NCBI GenBank assembly: GCA_003194525.1
Contig: NBIV01000980.1
Location: 1 to 23,127, forward strand
Reading direction: 5' to 3'
Origin: Gracilariopsis chorda
Lineage: Eukaryota; Rhodophyta; Florideophyceae; Gracilariales; Gracilariaceae
Length of the DNA stretch: 23,127 nt
How positions within the stretch are numbered: position 1 is the stretch's first letter; each line of letters opens with the position of its first letter. Both the position numbers and the translations under genes were made by a program. The notes beneath the pieces are model-generated. The model was not told where the DNA came from. It searched no databases and worked only from the letters and a program-made list of their open reading frames with translations. Positions 9,289-19,528 of this stretch are shown piece after piece.

Positions 9289-9336
9289 TCAGTGACAGAG
9301 GGGGGGTGTTGGCAGTAGTACCTGTGCTGTCACTGA
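9289..9336 (+). repeat. 10-bp perfect inverted repeat enclosing PPT and LTR start
   Basis: TCAGTGACAG (9289-9298) and CTGTCACTGA (9327-9336) are exact reverse complements, separated by 28 bases. The G run and the first 20 bases of U3 lie in the intervening loop. It could fold in genomic RNA near its 3' end. Confidence 0.7.
9297..9306 (+). other. Polypurine tract (plus-strand primer)
   Basis: AGAGGGGGGG directly abuts the TGTTGG start of the 3' LTR, 10 bases after the pol stop codon. An uninterrupted purine run touching the LTR is the standard plus-strand priming site and fixes the left LTR boundary. It is the only PPT in the window, because the deleted units lack this region. Confidence 0.9.
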
Positions 9337-10087
9337 AAACCAAATGTTCCGGGGAGCATGGGCTGTTTTAGAGGGTACCTCTGCAAAAGCGCATATGCGC
9401 GTGTGCGCGAACCCAACGTGAAACTGGCTTCTGATTGGCTACTGCAAATGTACATATGCAACGTGGTGCGTACAAGTGGTATGGCATAACTGGATCGGTT
9501 GGACACACCCACGTGTCCAGCTACTACAGTGGTCACAGTGTACGTTGTGTGCAGGGGATACTGGTGAAGTGGTTGACAGCTGGTACACAGTGGTACAGCA
9601 GTGGTTGGTACAATGGTAAGGTGCGCATGCACTGTCAACAGGTTTACACATGCACGGGTATATTGATGACGTGGGTGTTGTGTGCATTGCCACATGATGA
9701 CATGGCACTAACACCACAGGTTACGTGCCGACTTACCGTGACGTGTTGACTTACCGTGATGTGTTGGCATGTGCTGGCGTGTGTTGGAGTCGTGAATTTG
9801 TGCCTTGTCATGGTCATGTGTATGCACGTAACTATACAGAACGTTGGTGCGTTGGTGTGCGTTGATGTAATGAGGTTGTGCTGAGCCTGGCTATGTTCAT
9901 GTTAGATGATGATTGGTAGTATTGAGTGTCCCTGCTTAGTGGTTTAGGTTTTACTTGTAGTTGGTGTTCCCGCGCAATTCGAGTTTAGAGTGGTACATAA
10001 GATGTGCCTGAAGGACCTCCAAGTAAATCCAAGCTAGAGCTGGCGAACTTCCCTTCCATCCCCTCAACTTCCTTTCAACTTTCAACA
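9307..10087 (+). repeat. LTR shared by unit B (3') and unit C (5'), 781 bp
   Basis: TGTTGG...CAACA ends. It keeps the palindrome GCGCATATGCGC (9389-9400) and the tandem 18-bp repeat. The TATA-like box is the TACATAAG variant (9994-10001). It serves as the 3' LTR of the near full-length element and as the 5' LTR of the next truncated unit. Confidence 0.92.
9994..10001 (+). promoter_or_regulatory. LTR TATA-like box, variant TACATAAG (unit C)
   Basis: Same position as the TATATAAG of the B, D, E and F LTRs, with T-to-C at the third base, matching unit A only. Confidence 0.5.
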
Positions 10088-10121
10088 GGTTATGGGCCCA
10101 GCCCCGCTGACCGCTGCCGCT
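10088..10121 (+). other. Primer binding site of unit C
   Basis: The core GGTTATGGGCCCAGC (10088-10102) plus the extension CCCGCTGACCGCTGCCGCT. Read as the complement, this resembles the D-arm to anticodon-arm half of initiator tRNA-Met. Identical in units A, C, D, E and F. Confidence 0.85.
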
Positions 10122-10316
10122 ATCCCTTTCCGTATCGTTCGTCTGTCGCCGCTCTCCCTCACCGCCGTTCATCCGTTTCGCTGTTTTTGCCTCTTTCGTC
10201 GTTGCGTCGGGTGTCTTGATCCCATTGTTGGTCGGTGTTGGTCATTCTCCTTTGTTGCGTTCCTCCCTGAGGGCGTTGGTGGTAGTGGTTCGACGTTTAC
10301 TTCCTATCGTTGTTGA
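10092..10316 (+). other. Possible upstream ORF starting at the PBS ATG
   Basis: The complement of the tRNA anticodon CAT supplies an ATG with G at -3 and G at +4. It opens 74 codons here. The first 31 residues (starting MGPAPLTAAAIPF) are the same in units A, C, D, E and F. Beyond that the frame diverges at T-rich runs, giving 59 codons in A, 65 in E and 75 in F. It would be the first AUG of genomic RNA. No domain is recognised; it may be only a by-product of the PBS. Confidence 0.3.
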
Positions 10317-11297
10317 GTTGGGCCTCCGTTGTTGCCCGTGTTGTCGATCGCTATCTACTTTGTGTGTGACACTCCCTCTATCTTGTGTTTTGGGATCCCG
10401 AGTCGTTTGTCGGGTCGTATCCGTGAGGTCGAGTCGGTCTAGTTTCGAAGTCTGGGCTCCGTGATCGTGTGCTCAGCAGTGTTTGTTTTTCGTGTTTCTT
10501 AATCATCATCTGGTGTCCAGTGCGACGAGCGGTTGATCCGGGTTACTTTGGGTGATTCCAGGTATCCGGGGACGTGAGCCTGGCGGCTTGAACCAAAGCG
10601 GGTGTACTGTCGAGCGGCTTCCCACCGGTCCATTTGGACAGATAACGGTGACGGTCGTTAAGACCTGGTAAGTTCAGCGGGTGCATCTGTGGACGGGGTG
10701 CCGTGCGTACTGCGCTGGTGCGGGTGATTGAAATTATTTGTTTTGATCCTGACTGCGTGTCGGGATTCTTGGGCTGTTGCGAAGGTATTCCATAACGAGC
10801 TTTTGATCCGTGCATCTGACCCTTGGGCGTTTGTGCGGGGAGGCGACGTGGCGTAGGCTGACCTCCCTTCTTAGGATCAGGCCGCGTGTGACCTTAAGTG
10901 GTTGCGCGTTAGCAGCGTACTTTGGTTGCCATAGTAGCTTCAGTTTCGAGTCGCGCAAGTTCTTGCAAGAGGCCAGAAAGGGTTATACTTGGTGAAGGCA
11001 TATCTTGGGTCATTAACCATCCTCTGGAAGCCTCGTAGAGAGCGACGCATCTTCTCCTTAGACGTAGGAGAGGGAAGACAGAAGAAGACGTCTTGTACCC
11101 GGAGCATCTCCGGGGCCAGGGTCCGACACCCTAGGTAGCGGAGGTAGTTTCTCCCGTCAGTGCGCCCGAATTTGAAGTTTTGTTGTTGTTGTTGTCGTTG
11201 TTTTTGTTGTTATTGTTGTCGTTGTTGCCATTTTTGTACTACTTAAGTGCCGTAGGTCTTTCATCGCACCTGTGCTGTTTGTTGACATCTACCAAGC

Positions 11298-12721
11298 ATG
11301 GATTCATTCGGTGGCATCAAGATTGAAAAGTTGGGCGAGGATAACTTCCATGTATGGAAGCAAAAGGTTGAGTTGCTGCTTGCACTCAAGGACCTCGATG
11401 ACCATCTTGAATCAACCAGGCCTACGGACGATGACGAGTTGTCAGCATGGAAGAAGAAAGACGCCAAGGCCAGGGCTGTTATTGGTCTCAGCATCAGTGA
11501 TGAGCATTTGGACCATGTGAGGGATACCGAGAATGCTGCGGAAATGTGGAAAGCCATTTGCGATGTGTTCCAGCGTAAAACGCTGCTCAACCGAATCAAT
11601 GCAAGACGTGCCTTCTACACAGCCAAGATGCGAGATGATGAGAAAATGTTACACTTCATCAATCGTGTTCGTCATCTTGCATCGGATCTGAAGAGCATGG
11701 ACGTAGTGGTTGAGGAGGAAGACATCGCTATGGCAATCCTATGTGGGCTACCAGACCGCTTCGAACACCTCATTGTCGCTATTGACACCACGATTGGTGA
11801 TCGTAAACTCGATTTAGAGTTTGTGAAGAGTCGTTTGCTGCAAGAGGAACAGCGAATGAACGATCGTGCCAAGGAGGAGTCCGGAAGTGACACGGCTTTG
11901 GTCGGTGCGCAGTCACGAAAGAAGTCCATGGTGTGCTACTGTGGTAAGAAGGGGCATATCCAGAGAAACTGTTTCAAGAGACAACGTGACGAAGCTAGCA
12001 AAGAGCAGAGTGCTGCCGCAAACCCAGCTGTGCAGACCGATCTCGGCAACGAGAAACGAGGATGTGACAGTGACTCTGACTTTGTCTCATTGCGACAGGT
12101 TCTGTGGAAGAAAGTATCAGTGACTGGATCATTGACTCTGGTGCCACCGCCCATATGACGTATGACGAGTCCATGTTTGACAGTTATAGCAAAAGAGAGT
12201 CTGCCGGTGTGAGTATCGGCAATGACTCGAAGCTGGAGTCTCTTGGTCATGGCAGTGTCCACCTCGATCTCGCTGTTGAAGGGCGTAAGAGCAAGTGCCG
12301 GTTGGGTGAAGTAGTGCACGTACCGAATTTAAGGTATCATCTGCTGTCAGTATCTGCGATGTGTGACCTGGGTGCGCGAGTGGTGTTTGACAAAACCAAA
12401 GTATGTGTATACAAAGGCAACACCATGATCGCCCAGGGCCGTCGCATCAAAGGACTGTACTACCTATGTGATTGAAGTACCACATGGAAACGCACTTGTG
12501 ACTGACCTGTCACTATGGCATGCTCGAATGGCTCATGTGAATGTGGATGGTATCAAACATATGGCTCGTAACGGTGTTGTGTCAGGGCTGAATGTGGACT
12601 TGAATCAATCGATGGATGTGTGTGACTCTTGTGTAGTGGGAAAATCTACACGTGCCAAGCAAGGGGGGAACGGCTTTGCACCCATTGGACCTAGTGCATC
12701 GGACAGGTAAGGAGGATGAGC
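11298..12721 (+). pseudogene. gag-protease-pre-integrase remnant of unit C
   Basis: The first frame (11298-12158, 286 codons) has the cleanest gag of the array. A three-base in-frame loss in the zinc knuckle leaves C-x1-C instead of C-x2-C (11935-11943). A four-base loss near 12084 shifts frame before the protease, whose DSG lies at 12134-12142 in the frame from 12104. Losses of several bases near 12468-12490 cost part of the pre-integrase. The HHCC module with CDSC is present (about 12517-12630). Coding ends at the first integrase Asp (GGACAGGTAAGG, about 12701-12712), followed by a short blurred join to the next LTR. Confidence 0.82.
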
Positions 12722-13468
12722 AAAACCAAATGTACTGTAAGCATTGCCCAACTGTCCGTACCTCTGCAAAAGCGCATATGCGCGTGTGCGCGAACCCAAC
12801 GTGAAACTGGCTTCTGATTGGCTACTGCAAATGTACATATGCAACGTGGTGCGTACAAGTGGTATGGCATAACTGGATCGGTTGGACACACCCACGTGTC
12901 CAGCTACTACAGTGGTCACAGTGTACGTTTGTGTGCAGGGGATACTGGTGAAGTGGTTGACAGCTGGTACAAGTGGTACAGCAGTGGTTGGTACAATGGT
13001 AAGGTGCGCATGCACTGTCAACAGGTTTACACATGCACGGGTATATTGATGACGTGGGTGTTGTGTGCATTGCCACATGATGACATGGCACTAACACCAC
13101 AGGTTACGTGCCGACTTACCGTGACGTGTTGACTTACCGTGATGTGTTGGCATGTGCTGGCGTGTGTTGGAGTCGTGAATTTGTGCCTTGTCATGGTCAT
13201 GTGTATGCACGTAACTATTACGGAACGTTGGTGCGTTGGTGTGCGTTGGTGTAATGAGGTTGTGCTGAGCTGGCTATGTCATGTTAGATGATGATTGGTA
13301 GTATTGAGTGTCCCTGCTTAGTGGTTTAGTTTTACTTGTAGTTGGTGTTCCCGCGCAATTCGAGTTTAGAGTGGTATATAAGATGTGCCTGAAGGACCTC
13401 CAAGTAAATCCAAGCTAGAGCTGGCGAACTTCCCTTCCATCCCCTCAACTTCCTTTCAACTTTCAACA
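12722..13468 (+). repeat. LTR of unit D, 5' end blurred
   Basis: The expected TGTTGGCAGTAGTACC start is missing. LTR identity begins with AAAACCAAATGT (12722-12733), is disturbed up to about 12758, and is then regular through CAACA at 13464-13468. The palindrome GCGCATATGCGC lies at 12772-12783. The TATA box is TATATAAG (13375-13382). Length as written is about 747 bp, 20-35 bp short of its relatives. Confidence 0.85.
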
Positions 13469-13502
13469 GGTTATGGGCCCAGCCCCGCTGACCGCTGCCG
13501 CT
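13469..13502 (+). other. Primer binding site of unit D
   Basis: The core GGTTATGGGCCCAGC (13469-13483) abuts the LTR end and continues with the same extended complement to the initiator tRNA-Met 5' half as in unit C. Confidence 0.85.
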
Positions 13503-14682
13503 ATCCCTTTCCGTATCGTTCGTCTGTCGCCGCTCTCCCTCACCGCCGTTCATCCGTTTCGCTGTTGTTGCCTCTTTCGTCGTTGCTCGGGTGTCTTGAT
13601 CCCATTGTTGGTCGGTGTTGGTCATTCTCCTTTGGTTTGCGTTCCTCCCTGAGGGCGTTGTGGTGGTAGTGGTTCGACGTTTACTTCCTATCGTTGTTGA
13701 GTTGGGCCTCCGTTGTTGCCCGTGTTGTCGATCGCTATCTACTTTGTGTGTGACACTCCCTCTATCTTGTGTTTTGGGATCCCCGAGTCGTTTGTCGGGT
13801 CGTATCCGTGAGGTCGAGTCGGTCTAGTTTCGAAGTCTGGGCTCCGTGATCGTGTGCTCAGCAGTTGTTTGTTTTTCGTGTTTCTTAATCATCATCTGGT
13901 GTCCAGTGCGACGAGCGGTTGATCCGGGTTACTTTGGGTGATTCCAGGTATCCGGGGACGTGAGCCTGGCGGCTTGAACCAAAGCGGGTGTACTGTCGAG
14001 CGGCTTCCCACCGGTCCATTTGGACAGATAACGGTGACGGTCGTTAAGACCTGGTAAGTTCAGCGGGTGCATCTGGACGGGGTGCCGTGGCGTACTGCGC
14101 TGGTGCGGGTGATTGAATTATTTGTTTTGATCCTGACTGCGTGTCGGGATTCTTGGGCTGTTGCGAAGGTATTCCATAACGAGCTTTTGATCCGTGCATC
14201 TGACCCTTGGGCGTTTGTGCGGGGAGGCGACGTGGCGTAGGCTGACCTCCTTCTTAGGATCAGGCCGCGTGTGACCTTAAGTGGTTGCGCGTTAGCAGCG
14301 TACTTGGTTGCCATAGTAGCTTCAGTTGCGAGGTCGCGCAAGTTCTTGCAAGAGGCCAGAAGGGTTATACTTGGTGAAGGCATATCTTGGGTCATTAACC
14401 ATCCTCTGGAAGCCTCGTAGAGAGCGACGCATCTTCTCCTTAGACGTAGGAGAGGGAAGACAGAAGAAGACGTCTTGTACCCGGAGCATCTCCGGGGGCC
14501 AGGGGTCCGACACCCTAGGGTAGCGGAGGTAGTTTCTCCCGTCAGTGCGCCCGAATTTGAAGTTTTGTTGTTGTTGTTGTCGTTGTTTTTGTTGTTATTG
14601 TTGTCGTTGTTGCCATTTTTGTACTACTTAAGTGCCGTAGGTCTTTCATCGCACCTGTGCTGTTTGTTGACATCTACCAAGC
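13469..14682 (+). other. 5' leader of unit D
   Basis: Same plan as the other leaders: hairpin CCCGGAG-CAT-CTCCGGG at 14480-14496, GTT-rich tract near 14563-14612, and gag ATG at 14683. No supported gene. Confidence 0.75.
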
Positions 14683-16088
14683 ATGGATTCATTCGGTGGC
14701 ATCAAGATTGAAAAGTTGGGCGAGGATAACTTCCATGTATGGAAGCAAAAGGTTGAGTTGCTGCTTGCACTCAAGGACCTCGATGACCATCATCAACAGG
14801 CCTACGGACGATGACGAGTTGTCAGCATGGAAGAAGAAAGACGCCAAGGCCAGGGCTGTTATTGGTCTCAGCATCAGTGATGAGCATTTGGACCATGTGA
14901 GGGATACCGAGAATGCTGCGGAAATGTGGAAAGCCATTTGCGATGTGTTCCAGCGTAAAACGCTGCTCAACCGAATCAATGCAAGACGTGCCTTCTACAC
15001 AGCCAAGATGCGAGATGATGAGAAAAATGTTACACTTCATCAATCGTGTTCGTCATCTTGCATCGGATCTGAAGAGCATGGACGTAGTGGTTGAGGAGGA
15101 AGACATCGCTATGGCAATCCTATGTGGGCTACCAGACCGCTTCGAACACCTCATTGTCGCTATTGACACCACGATTGGTGATCGTAAACTCGATTTAGAG
15201 TTTGTGAAGAGTCGTTTGCTGCAAGAGGAACAGCGAATGAACGATCGTGCCAAGGAGGAGTCCGGAAGTGACACGGCTTTGGTCGGTGCGCAGTCACGAA
15301 AGAAGTCCATGGTGTGCTACTACTGTGGTAAGAAGGGGCATATCCAGAGAAACTGTTTCAAGAGACAACGTGACGAAGCTAGCAAAGAGCAGAGTGCTGC
15401 CGCAAACCCAGCTGTGCAGACCGATCTCGGCAACGAGAAACGAGGATGTGACAGTGACTCTGACTTTGTTTGTCTCATTGCGACAGGTTCTGTGGAAGAA
15501 AGTATCAGTGACTGGATCATTGACTCTGGTGCCACCGCCCATATGACGTATGACGAGTCCATGTTTGACAGTTATAGCAAAAGAGAGTCTGCCGGTGTGA
15601 GTATCGGCAATGACTCGAAGCTGGAGTCTCTTGGTCATGGCAGTGTCCACCTCGATCTCGCTGTTGAAGGGCGTAAGAGCAAGTGCCGGTTGGGTGAAGT
15701 AGTGCACGTACCGAATCTAAGGTATCATCTGCTGTCAGTAGCGATGTGTGACCTGGGTGCGCGAGTGGTGTTTGACAAAACCAAAGTATGTGTATACAAA
15801 GGCAACACCATGATCGCCCAGCATCAAAGGACTGTACTACCTATGTACCGCGATTGAAGTACCAGAAGACATGGACAACGCACTTGTGACTGACCTGTCA
15901 CTATGGCATGCTCGAATGGCTCATGTGAATGTGGATGGTATCAAACATATGGCTCGTAACGGTGTTGTGTCAGGGCTGAATGTGGACTTGAATCAATCGA
16001 TGGATGTGTGTGACTCTTGTGTAGTGGGAAAATCTACACGTGCTCCAACTCCCAAGCAAGGGAAGCACCCATTGGACCTAGTGCATCG
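14683..16088 (+). pseudogene. gag-protease-pre-integrase remnant of unit D
   Basis: The gag ATG is at 14683. A five-base loss near 14788 shifts frame, and an extra A near 15023 shifts it again into the frame 14913-15857. That frame carries the rest of gag, an intact CCHC knuckle (about 15313-15358) and the protease DSG (15522-15530). An in-frame loss near 15740 and a seven-base loss near 15822 interrupt the pre-integrase. The HHCC module with CDSC follows in the frame from 15871 (about 15907-16020). Coding similarity ends at CCTAGTGCATC (about 16088), before the catalytic Asp. Confidence 0.82.
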
Positions 16089-16124
16089 TAAACGGCCATG
16101 GCTTGACAAACGTCAATTAACATC
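16089..16124. other. Unassigned 36-bp junction sequence between units D and E
   Basis: These bases, between the pre-integrase end and the TGTTGG start of the next LTR, match neither the LTR nor the integrase sequence of unit F as far as I can see. They include CCATGGCTTGACAAACG. They could be the edge of an unrelated sequence, filler DNA at a recombination join, or consensus noise. Confidence 0.45.
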
Positions 16125-16896
16125 TGTTGGCAGTAGTACCTGTGCTGTCACTGAAAACCAAATGTTCCGGGGAGCATGGCTGTTTTAGAGGGTACCTCTG
16201 CAAAAGCGCATATGCGCGTGTGCGCGAACCCAACGTGAAACTGGCTTCTGATTGGCTACTGCAAATGTACATATGCAACGTGGTGCGTACAAGTGGTATG
16301 GCATAACTGGATCGGTTGGACACACCCACGTGTCCAGCTACTACAGTGGTCACAGTGTACGTTGTGTGCAGGGGATACTGGTGAAGTGGTTGACAGCTGG
16401 TACAAGTGGTACAGCAGTGGTTGGTACAATGGTAAGGTGCGCATGCACTGTCAACAGGTTTACACATGCACGGGTATATTGATGACGTGTTGTGTGCATT
16501 GCCACATGATGACATGCACTAAACACACAGGTTACGTGCCGACTTACCGTGACGTGTTGACTTACCGTGATGTGTTGGCATGTGCTGGCGTGTGTTGGAG
16601 TCGTGAATTTGTGCCTTGTCATGGTCATGTGTATGCACGTAACTATTACGGAACGTTGGTGCGTTGGTGTGCGTTGTGTAATGAGGTTGTGCTGAGCTGG
16701 CTATGTCATGTTAGATGATGATTGGTAGTATTGAGTGTCCCTGCTTAGTGGTTTAGGTTTTACTTGTAGTTGGTGTTCCCGCGCAATTCGAGTTTAGAGT
16801 GGTATATAAGATGTGCCTGAAGGACCTCCAAGTAAATCCAAGCTAGAGCTGGCGAACTTCCCTTCCATCCCCTCAACTTCCTTTCAACTTTCAACA
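16125..16896 (+). repeat. LTR of unit E (complete, 772 bp)
   Basis: TGTTGGCAGT start and CAACA end (16892-16896), with TATATAAG at 16803-16810. A few bases are lost near 16486 and 16517 relative to other LTRs. It follows the truncated unit D directly, with no PPT. Confidence 0.92.
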
Positions 16897-16930
16897 GGTT
16901 ATGGGCCCAGCCCCGCTGACCGCTGCCGCT
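16897..16930 (+). other. Primer binding site of unit E
   Basis: The core GGTTATGGGCCCAGC (16897-16911), followed by the same D-arm-like extension as in units A, C, D and F. Confidence 0.85.
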
Positions 16931-18111
16931 ATCCCTTTCCGTATCGTTCGTCTGTCGCCGCTCTCCCTCACCGCCGTTCATCCGTTTCGCTGTTGTTGCC
17001 TCTTTCGTCGTTGCGTCGGGTGTCTTGATCCCATTGTTGGTCGGTGTTGGTCATTCTCCTTTGGTTTGCGTTCCTCCCTGAGGGCGTTGTGGTGGTAGTG
17101 GTTCGACGTTTACTTCCTATCGTTGTTGAGTTGGGCCTCCGTTGTTGCCCGTGTTGTCGATCGCTATCTACTTTGTGTGTGACACTCCCTCTATCTTGTG
17201 TTTTGGGATCCCCGAGTCGTTTGTCGGGTCGTATCCGTGAGGTCGAGTCGGTCTAGTTTCGAAGTCTGGGCTCCGTGATCGTGTGCTCAGCAGTTGTTTG
17301 TTTTTCGTGTTTCTTAATCATCATCTGGTGTCCAGTGCGACGAGCGGTTGATCCGGGTTACTTTGGGTGATTCCAGGTATCCGGGGACGTGAGCCTGGCG
17401 GCTTGAACCAAAGCGGGTGTACTGTCGAGCGGCTTCCCACCGGTCCATTTGGACAGATAACGGTGACGGTCGTTAAGACCTGGTAAGTTCAGCGGGTGCA
17501 TCTGTGGACGGGGTGCCGTGGGTACTGCGCTGGTGCGGGTGATTGAATTATTTGTTTTGATCCTGACTGCGTGTCGGGATTCTTGGGCTGTTGCGAAGGT
17601 ATTCCATAACGAGCTTTTGATCCGTGCATCTGACCCTTGGGCGTTTGTGCGGGGAGGCGACGTGGCGTAGGCTGACCTCCTTCTTAGGATCAGGCCGCGT
17701 GTGACCTTAAGTGGTTGCGCGTTAGCAGCGTACTTTGGTTGCCATAGTAGCTTCAGTTCGAGGTCGCGCAAGTTCTTGCAAGAGGCCAGAGAGGGTTTAT
17801 ACTTGGTGAAGGCATATCTTGGGTCATTAACCATCCTCTGGAAGCCTCGTAGAGAGCGACGCATCTTCTCCTTAGACGTAGGAGAGGAAGACAGAAGAAG
17901 ACGTCTTGTACCCGGAGCATCTCCGGGGCCAGGGGTCCGACACCCTAGGGTAGCGGAGGTAGTTTCTCCCGTCAGTGCGCCCGAATTTGAAGTTTTGTTG
18001 TTGTTGTTGTCGTTGTTTTTGTTGTTATTGTTGTCGTTGTTGCCATTTTGTACTACTTAAGTGCCGTAGGTCTTTCATCGCACCTGTGCTGTTTGTTGAC
18101 ATCTACCAAGC
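16897..18111 (+). other. 5' leader of unit E
   Basis: About 1.2 kb between the PBS and the gag ATG (18112). It has the hairpin near 17911-17927 and a GTT-rich tract near 17996-18045. An antisense frame of 168 codons (17358-17864) is not conserved in length in the other units and is not called. Confidence 0.75.
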
Positions 18112-19491
18112 ATGGATTCATTCGGTGGCATCAAGATTGAAAGTTGGGCGAGGATAACTTCCATGTATGGAAGCAAAAGGTTGAGTTGCTGCTTGCACTC
18201 AAGGACCTCGATGACCATCTTGAATCAACCAGGCCTACGGACGATGACGAGTTGTCAGCATGGAAGAAGAAAGACGCCAAGGCCAGGGCTGTTATTGGTC
18301 TCAGCATCAGTGATGAGCATTGGACCATGTGAGGGATACCGAGAATGCTGCGGAAATGTGGAAAGCCATTTGCGATGTGTTCCAGCGTAAAACGCTGCTC
18401 AACCGAATCAATGCAAGACGTGCCTTCTACACAGCCAAGATGCGATGATGAGAAAATGTTACACTTCATCAATCGTGTTCGTCATCTTGCATCGGATCTG
18501 AAGAGCATGGACGTAGTGGTTGAGGAGGAAGACATCGCTATGGCAATCCTATGTGGGCTACCAGACCGCTTCGAACACCTCATTGTCGCTATTGACACCA
18601 CGATTGGTGATCGTAAACTCGATTTAGAGTTTGTGAAGAGTCGTTTGCTGCAAGAGGAACAGCGAATGAACGATCGTGCCAAGGAGGAGTCCGGAAGTGA
18701 CACGGCTTTGGTCGGTGCGCAGTCACGAAAGAAGTCCATGGGTTGCTACTACGCATATCCAGAGAAACTGTTTCAAGAGACAACGTGACGAAGCTAGCAA
18801 AGAGCAGAGTGCTGCCGCAAACCCAGCTGTGCAGACCGATCTCGGCAACGAGAAACGAGGATGTGACAGTGACTCTGACTTTGTTTTGTCTCATTGCGAC
18901 AGGTTCTGTGGAAGAAAGTATCAGTGACTGGATCATTGACTCTGGTGCCACCGCCCATATGACGTATGACGAGTCCATGTTTGACAGTTATAGCAAAAGA
19001 GAGTCTGCCGGTGTGAGTATCGGCAATGACTCGAAGCTGGAGTCTCTTGGTCATGGCAGTGTCCACCTCGATCTCGCTGTTGAAGGGCGTAAGAGCAAGT
19101 GCCGGTTGGGTGAAGTAGTGCACGTACCGAATTTAAGGTATCATCTGCTGTCAGTATCTGCGATGTGTGACCTGGGTGCGCGAGTGGTGTTGACAAAACC
19201 AAAGTATGTGTATACAAAGGCAACACCATGATCGCCCAGGGCCGTCGCATCAAAGGACTGTACTACCTATGTACCGCGATTGAAGTACCAGAAGACATGG
19301 ACAACGCACTTGTGACTGACCTGTCACTATGGCATGCTCGAATGGCTCATGTGAATGTGGATGGTATCAAACATATGGCTCGTAATGTCAGGGCTGAATG
19401 TGGACTTGAATCAATCGATGGATGTGTGTGACTCTTGTGTAGTGGGAAAATCTACAAACTGGCACCCATTCTAGTGCATTCGGACAGGTAG
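18112..19491 (+). pseudogene. gag-protease-pre-integrase remnant of unit E
   Basis: The ATG at 18112 loses frame after about nine codons (one A missing near 18140). Further small losses lie near 18320 and 18443. About 14 bases are missing at 18752-18755, which removes the second Cys and the start of the zinc-knuckle loop. The protease DSG is at 18938-18946. A one-base loss near 19190 and an eight-base loss near 19386 break the pre-integrase. Similarity ends at CATTCGGACAGG (about 19477-19488), again at the first integrase Asp. Confidence 0.82.
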
Positions 19492-19528
19492 AGGGGCAAG
19501 GCTGATGAAAATTGGTTTGTCATGTTCC
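19492..19528. other. Unassigned 37-bp junction sequence between units E and F
   Basis: A short stretch (including GATGAAAATTGG) between the last integrase-like bases and the next TGTTGG. It differs from the corresponding junctions after units A, C and D. Confidence 0.4.

Larger units (their letters stand above)
3105..10087 (+). mobile_element. Near full-length copia-type LTR retrotransposon (unit B)
   Basis: In order: 5' LTR (3105-3872), PBS (3873), leader, gag (5086), protease, integrase, reverse transcriptase, RNase H, stop (9284-9286), PPT (9297-9306) and 3' LTR (9307-10087). Integrase placed before reverse transcriptase defines the Ty1/copia order, as opposed to gypsy. The total is about 7.0 kb with both LTRs. 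It is not intact as written: many small frameshifts and a scrambled integrase segment (6532-6727). The two LTRs share an ACAGAA variant (3626-3631, 9836-9841) that the other LTRs read as ACGGAA, which supports their belonging to one insertion. They differ at the TATA box and at one further base. Confidence 0.88.
10088..11297 (+). other. 5' leader of unit C
   Basis: I read this leader base by base. Between the PBS ATG (10092-10094) and the gag ATG (11298) there is no ATG in about 1.2 kb. It contains the hairpin CCCGGAG-CAT-CTCCGGG (11098-11114), a GTT-rich tract near 11178-11228, and a splice-like GTAAGT (10668) with TACTAC (11237) and CCGTAG (ending 11255). Confidence 0.78.

Noticed and set aside
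3105..10087. Retrovirus or gypsy-type element with an envelope gene
   Set aside because: Integrase precedes reverse transcriptase, and the pol stop is 10 bases from the PPT, leaving no room for an envelope frame.
17358..17864. Antisense frame of 168 codons in the leader, with relatives in the other leaders (for example 4443-4916 and 20956-21519)
   Set aside because: Length, start and frame change with each small indel, no known domain is seen, and it follows from low stop density on the complementary strand of a G/T-rich leader.
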